This document shows positions 61,180-64,000 of a stretch of DNA of 64,000 nucleotides, in pieces. Below the pieces are notes generated by a model that searched no databases, had not been told where the DNA came from, and saw only the letters and a program-made list of their open reading frames with translations. The DNA is taken from assembly GCF_021504595.1 (NCBI RefSeq), contig NZ_JACSGT010000001.1, forward strand, positions 1,488,001 through 1,552,000, in the 5' to 3' direction. Every line of letters starts with the position of its first letter. Position 1 is the stretch's first letter. This DNA comes from Chryseobacterium indicum (GTDB taxonomy: Bacteria; Bacteroidota; Bacteroidia; Flavobacteriales; Weeksellaceae). A program made the translations under genes and the position numbers.

Positions 61180-61614
61180 ATGAATGAATCACAACTTTTT
61201 ATCGGAGGAATTATCCTGATTTTTATTTTCGGGAATATATTCGTTTACTTCTTAAATAAAAATAAACAGAAACGTTTTTTTGATTTCATCAGAGACAGAG
61301 AATATACTTTAGTTCGAAATGTGGAAGCCGAGATAGAAGGCTATTCAAAAATAAGCTACAGAAAAGCAGATATTGTTTTTCTGGATGACGAAATTTTTAT
61401 TCTGACAATCAATAAATAGATTATTCAGCTTACTAAAAGTTATGAGGATTTTCCAGGCGTATTCTATAAATATTCTTACGATACAAAACAAAAAGTAAAA
61501 GAACGACTTGAAATAAGGAATTCTAATGGAAGCATTAAAGTAAATCTTGATCTCAAAAACAAACATTTTGCTTTAGAGAATTATATTAACAGCCAAAATA
61601 TGCATAATAATTAA
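61180..61614 (+). pseudogene. Small membrane-anchored protein gene interrupted by one in-frame TAG
   Basis: Read through a single TAG at 61417-61419, the frame encodes 144 codons up to the TAA at 61612. The first part has an N-terminal transmembrane helix (LFIGGIILIFIFGNIFVYFL) and a basic stretch (NKNKQKRFFDFIRDRE); the part after the TAG continues in the same frame with similar codon use (IIQLTKSYEDFPGVFYKYSY and onward). The gap-free continuation over 64 sense codons indicates one ancestral gene. A truncated 79-residue product could still be made. The family is not recognised. Confidence 0.72.
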
Positions 61615-61727
61615 TTACTCATAAAACACAAATTTAATACATAATTAATCCGCCTGAAATCCGGATAAAAAAAGAATCCGATAGTTTCGCAATCAATTTG
61701 TAATTTAAAAAATTAATTAAATTAATC

Positions 61728-62975
61728 ATGATTCAAAGAAAACTTTTCGGATGGATGCTTTTGTTTGCCTTAACAAGCATAGGATGTACAGATAATGACA
61801 TCGCATCAACTTTAAAAGAAGAAAATTTATCTTCAAAAGCCAATCTCAGCAAAGCTGCTGCAGACGTAAGTGTAAATGCTTACACCGATACAAGCGCATA
61901 CATCAATTCAGGTTTCAGCTTTTTAAATCCTTCACAGATTGATAAAAACCGTCAGGCAATCGGCGGAAGTGCTTATACCGAAGTCTACGGATTCAATATT
62001 CCTGAAGAAAACAGAGTGAGAGGAATCCGCTGGAATACCGATGATGAAACAACTTCGCTTTGGAGACCGCAGGGAATTTCAGGATTTACAAAAGACGGAG
62101 TCCGTTATCTTTTGGTAAGTTGGTATGCGAAAGATGAAGCTGAATTTAAAGGATCCCGAATTACCCTGATTGACATCAGTCCGAGTTCCAGTACATATCT
62201 TACCTACCGTCATATTCTTTTGGTTCAGCCTGATATTCCGGCAGGTACAACAGGCTATTCGCAGTATGGTTCTTACGCTCCGCTGAATGTTCATGCAGGC
62301 GGAATTGCCTATTTTAAAGGTAAAATCTATCTCAGCAGTACAAATTTAGGTGTTCGTGTTTTCGATCTGAATAAAATTATTGAAGTAAGTTCAGGCGACA
62401 CAACCAATGATAAATGCGGTAAAGATTCTAACGGAAACCTGTTCGCTTTCAATTACAGGTACATATTGCCACAGACAGGATATCAGAAAATCAACAACGC
62501 AAATCCTTTCTCCACGATTCAGGTAAATGATGAAGGAACGCAGTTCTGGACAGGACAATATTATTCAGGCAGCGCGGATGCTTCCATCGTTCCGAAAGTA
62601 TTTGGTTTTCCGGTTGATACGAACGGAAGACTTCAGAATACAGGAATTGTAACCGTGACGCCGAAAAACAGTCTTTTCACAGACAATCATGCGCATGGAA
62701 TTCAGGGTGTTTTCAGAAAAGGCAACAGAACATGGCTTTCCTGTACAGGATCTCCAAGCAATTCTTACGGATCGAATGCGAGATTAGCGCGTTATACGGA
62801 TGGTGCAGACGATACGGTACGTTTCAGATGGCCTTACGGAGCGGAATCTCTTTACTATGAATCTCAATATAATTACTTGTGGAGTTTAACCGAATACGAA
62901 CCGAATGCAGGAGCACAAAACGGAAGTCAGGTAAACCGATGCATTTTTGCGGTTGATTTTTCCAAATACGAATAG
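61728..62975 (+). CDS. Secreted lipoprotein, probable beta-propeller-like fold
   Basis: A 415-residue protein with a lipoprotein signal (LFGWMLLFALTSIGCTDND, Cys at 20). The remainder is a repeated beta-rich sequence with aromatic and Gly-rich strands (RPQGISGFTKDGVRYLLVSW, GGIAYFKGKIYLSSTNLGVR, HAHGIQGVFRKGNRTWLSCT, ESLYYESQYNYLWSLTEYEP). This pattern suggests a propeller of about five to six blades. I do not recognise a named family, though similar secreted proteins occur in actinomycetes. It is single and ends at a good terminator. Confidence 0.78.
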   Translation: MIQRKLFGWMLLFALTSIGCTDNDIASTLKEENLSSKANLSKAAADVSVNAYTDTSAYINSGFSFLNPSQIDKNRQAIGGSAYTEVYGFNIPEENRVRGIRWNTDDETTSLWRPQGISGFTKDGVRYLLVSWYAKDEAEFKGSRITLIDISPSSSTYLTYRHILLVQPDIPAGTTGYSQYGSYAPLNVHAGGIAYFKGKIYLSSTNLGVRVFDLNKIIEVSSGDTTNDKCGKDSNGNLFAFNYRYILPQTGYQKINNANPFSTIQVNDEGTQFWTGQYYSGSADASIVPKVFGFPVDTNGRLQNTGIVTVTPKNSLFTDNHAHGIQGVFRKGNRTWLSCTGSPSNSYGSNARLARYTDGADDTVRFRWPYGAESLYYESQYNYLWSLTEYEPNAGAQNGSQVNRCIFAVDFSKYE

Positions 62976-63008
62976 TACAATTTGAATCTGAAATTCAAAA
63001 AAACAGAT

Positions 63009-63037
63009 AAAGACCGTCATTTCGATGGTCTTTTTTA
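63009..63037 (+). terminator. Intrinsic terminator after the lipoprotein gene
   Basis: A 9-bp stem with one G.T pair (63009-63017 with 63023-63031) followed by T residues. The rest of the 300-bp gap to the next gene is AT-rich with nothing assigned. Confidence 0.82.
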
Positions 63038-63275
63038 TTCTAAAACTTGGATTTTATCTGCGATAAAATAAGCATCAATCTTTATGATTTTCTTGCTCCT
63101 TAAAGATTTGAGATTAATAAAAAACTTACGTTTTTGCATTTCCCAACAAAAATATTTTCTTTTAAGCCTCTTTAGCTTAAAAAACTGAGTGAAAATCAGT
63201 GTATTTATTCCTCAAAGGCTTTAAGATTTTAAAACATTTAAAATTTTAGCTATCTTCACTTTTCAATTGAGAAAC

Positions 63276-64000
63276 ATGAATAACCATTCAGAAGAAAACA
63301 AAATATCAAAAGATAAAAATGTTCTTGTTGTTTTAAATAACAGTCAGGAAATCAATACAGAACTTCAGTACATCATGGATCATTTCTGCGGAACCGTAGT
63401 TCATGAGCTTAGTCCGGAACTTGTTCATCAAAAAATATACATCTGCGGAGATTTGGAAAATATTCCGAAAGACCATCATTTCCTGCATATCATTAAAGAA
63501 TTTTCGGTGAATTTTGAAAATATCAGCGAAGAAAAATCAAAGGTTATTCAAATTGGAGAAGTTCCGGTTATTGTAAGCAATGCGGGAGTTTATTTCCGAA
63601 GACTCTTTCATCAGGAGAATATTTTTGAAAAAGTAAAATCAGAACATCGTTTTCAGGAGCTTACAGAATCCAATAAAGAAGCGAAAGCTCTGAGAAAAGG
63701 CATTTATCTGAGTAAAGTGACTCATGAAGCCAATGAAAACGGAGAAGAAACGCTGCATTTTAATTTGTTGAGATGTTCGAGTAATCTGACAGGACCGACA
63801 GATAATTTCAGAGAAACCGACCGAAAAATTATTGCTCTTCTTAACGAATGTGCAAAAGAAACTTTTGAATATGAAACCGATCTGAATCACGCTTTGGTAC
63901 AAATTTACGAGAACAAAAAGAAAACTTCCGACGCTGAAAAGGAAGTGAAGGCTAAAATTAAAGCCCACTCCGACAAAACGAAAGATATGCTGAAAGAAGG
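63276..64000 (+). CDS. Incomplete protein running off the right edge, possible 2OG-Fe(II) oxygenase
   Basis: The open frame begins ATG at 63276 and continues without stop to the end of the window (241 codons). The N-terminal part (NVLVVLNNSQEINTELQYIM, KIYICGDLENIPKDHHFLHI) is not recognised. Near the edge lies KIKAHSDKTKDMLKEG, with an H-x-D pattern as in 2-oxoglutarate/Fe(II) oxygenases of the prolyl-hydroxylase type. The rest of the active site would lie beyond the window, so this assignment is tentative. Confidence 0.55.
   Translation, partial: MNNHSEENKISKDKNVLVVLNNSQEINTELQYIMDHFCGTVVHELSPELVHQKIYICGDLENIPKDHHFLHIIKEFSVNFENISEEKSKVIQIGEVPVIVSNAGVYFRRLFHQENIFEKVKSEHRFQELTESNKEAKALRKGIYLSKVTHEANENGEETLHFNLLRCSSNLTGPTDNFRETDRKIIALLNECAKETFEYETDLNHALVQIYENKKKTSDAEKEVKAKIKAHSDKTKDMLKE

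Overview
The window reads as a chromosomal segment of a Flavobacteriia member of the Chryseobacterium/Elizabethkingia type (Weeksellaceae). The support is AT-rich DNA, TAnnTTTG -7 promoter boxes, an almost complete absence of Shine-Dalgarno sequences, a short primary sigma factor, a Bacteroidetes-specific type VI secretion gene (tssN), an Oar-like TonB-dependent protein and DUF3078. The genus is inferred from general gene resemblance, not from a marker search.

Layout. 1-6.4 kb is a stress cassette: a KGG-type acidic/Gly-Ser-rich protein, a DUF892 ferritin-like protein, a small unknown, a large-subunit catalase, a CinA-C protein, an SDR and a PAP2 phosphatase. 6.5-12.6 kb holds single metabolic genes (PNPOx-like protein, beta-hydroxyacid dehydrogenase, CAT-family acetyltransferase, MBL hydrolase) and a DsbA-like/nucleosidase/GNAT run. 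12.6-19.9 kb is the four-gene ligase-associated DNA repair cluster (exonuclease, ligase, Lhr-like helicase, PdeM phosphoesterase). A block of duplicated gene ends and hairpin elements lies between helicase and ligase. 20-28.5 kb is the biotin region: a divergent MocR-type regulator, an unrecognised helical protein with ExxH motifs that overlaps bioF, then bioF-bioD-bioB. A 2.2 kb array of palindromic repeats, broken by an IS4-family element, separates these from bioA.

28.5-38.2 kb carries HxlR and AraC regulators, an UlaG-like MBL protein, GNAT, DUF421, an AhpD-like protein, DUF3078, two secreted ferritin-like proteins, a fasciclin protein and an ECF sigma/anti-sigma pair. 38.2-49 kb has a ClC channel, NDH-2, aldo/keto reductase, a 1061-residue Oar-like outer-membrane protein, OmpH/Skp, an lmo0937-type mini membrane protein, a Cof-type HAD phosphatase and a DUF2383 protein. 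49-64 kb contains an S24/XRE repressor, a DtxR/MntR-type regulator with an operator-like palindrome over its -7 box, PLP enzymes, an isolated tssG-tssN-tssK group, an S1/P1 nuclease, the primary sigma factor, a gene broken by one in-frame TAG, a lipoprotein and an incomplete gene at the right edge.

A strong non-coding theme is small dispersed elements with terminal inverted repeats and no coding capacity. At least five sequence families are visible, one copy is nested inside another, and one array was hit by an IS. The best candidate for undescribed biochemistry is the probable di-iron protein translationally coupled to bioF, in a biotin locus where no pimeloyl-forming gene (bioC/bioH or an analogue) is visible.
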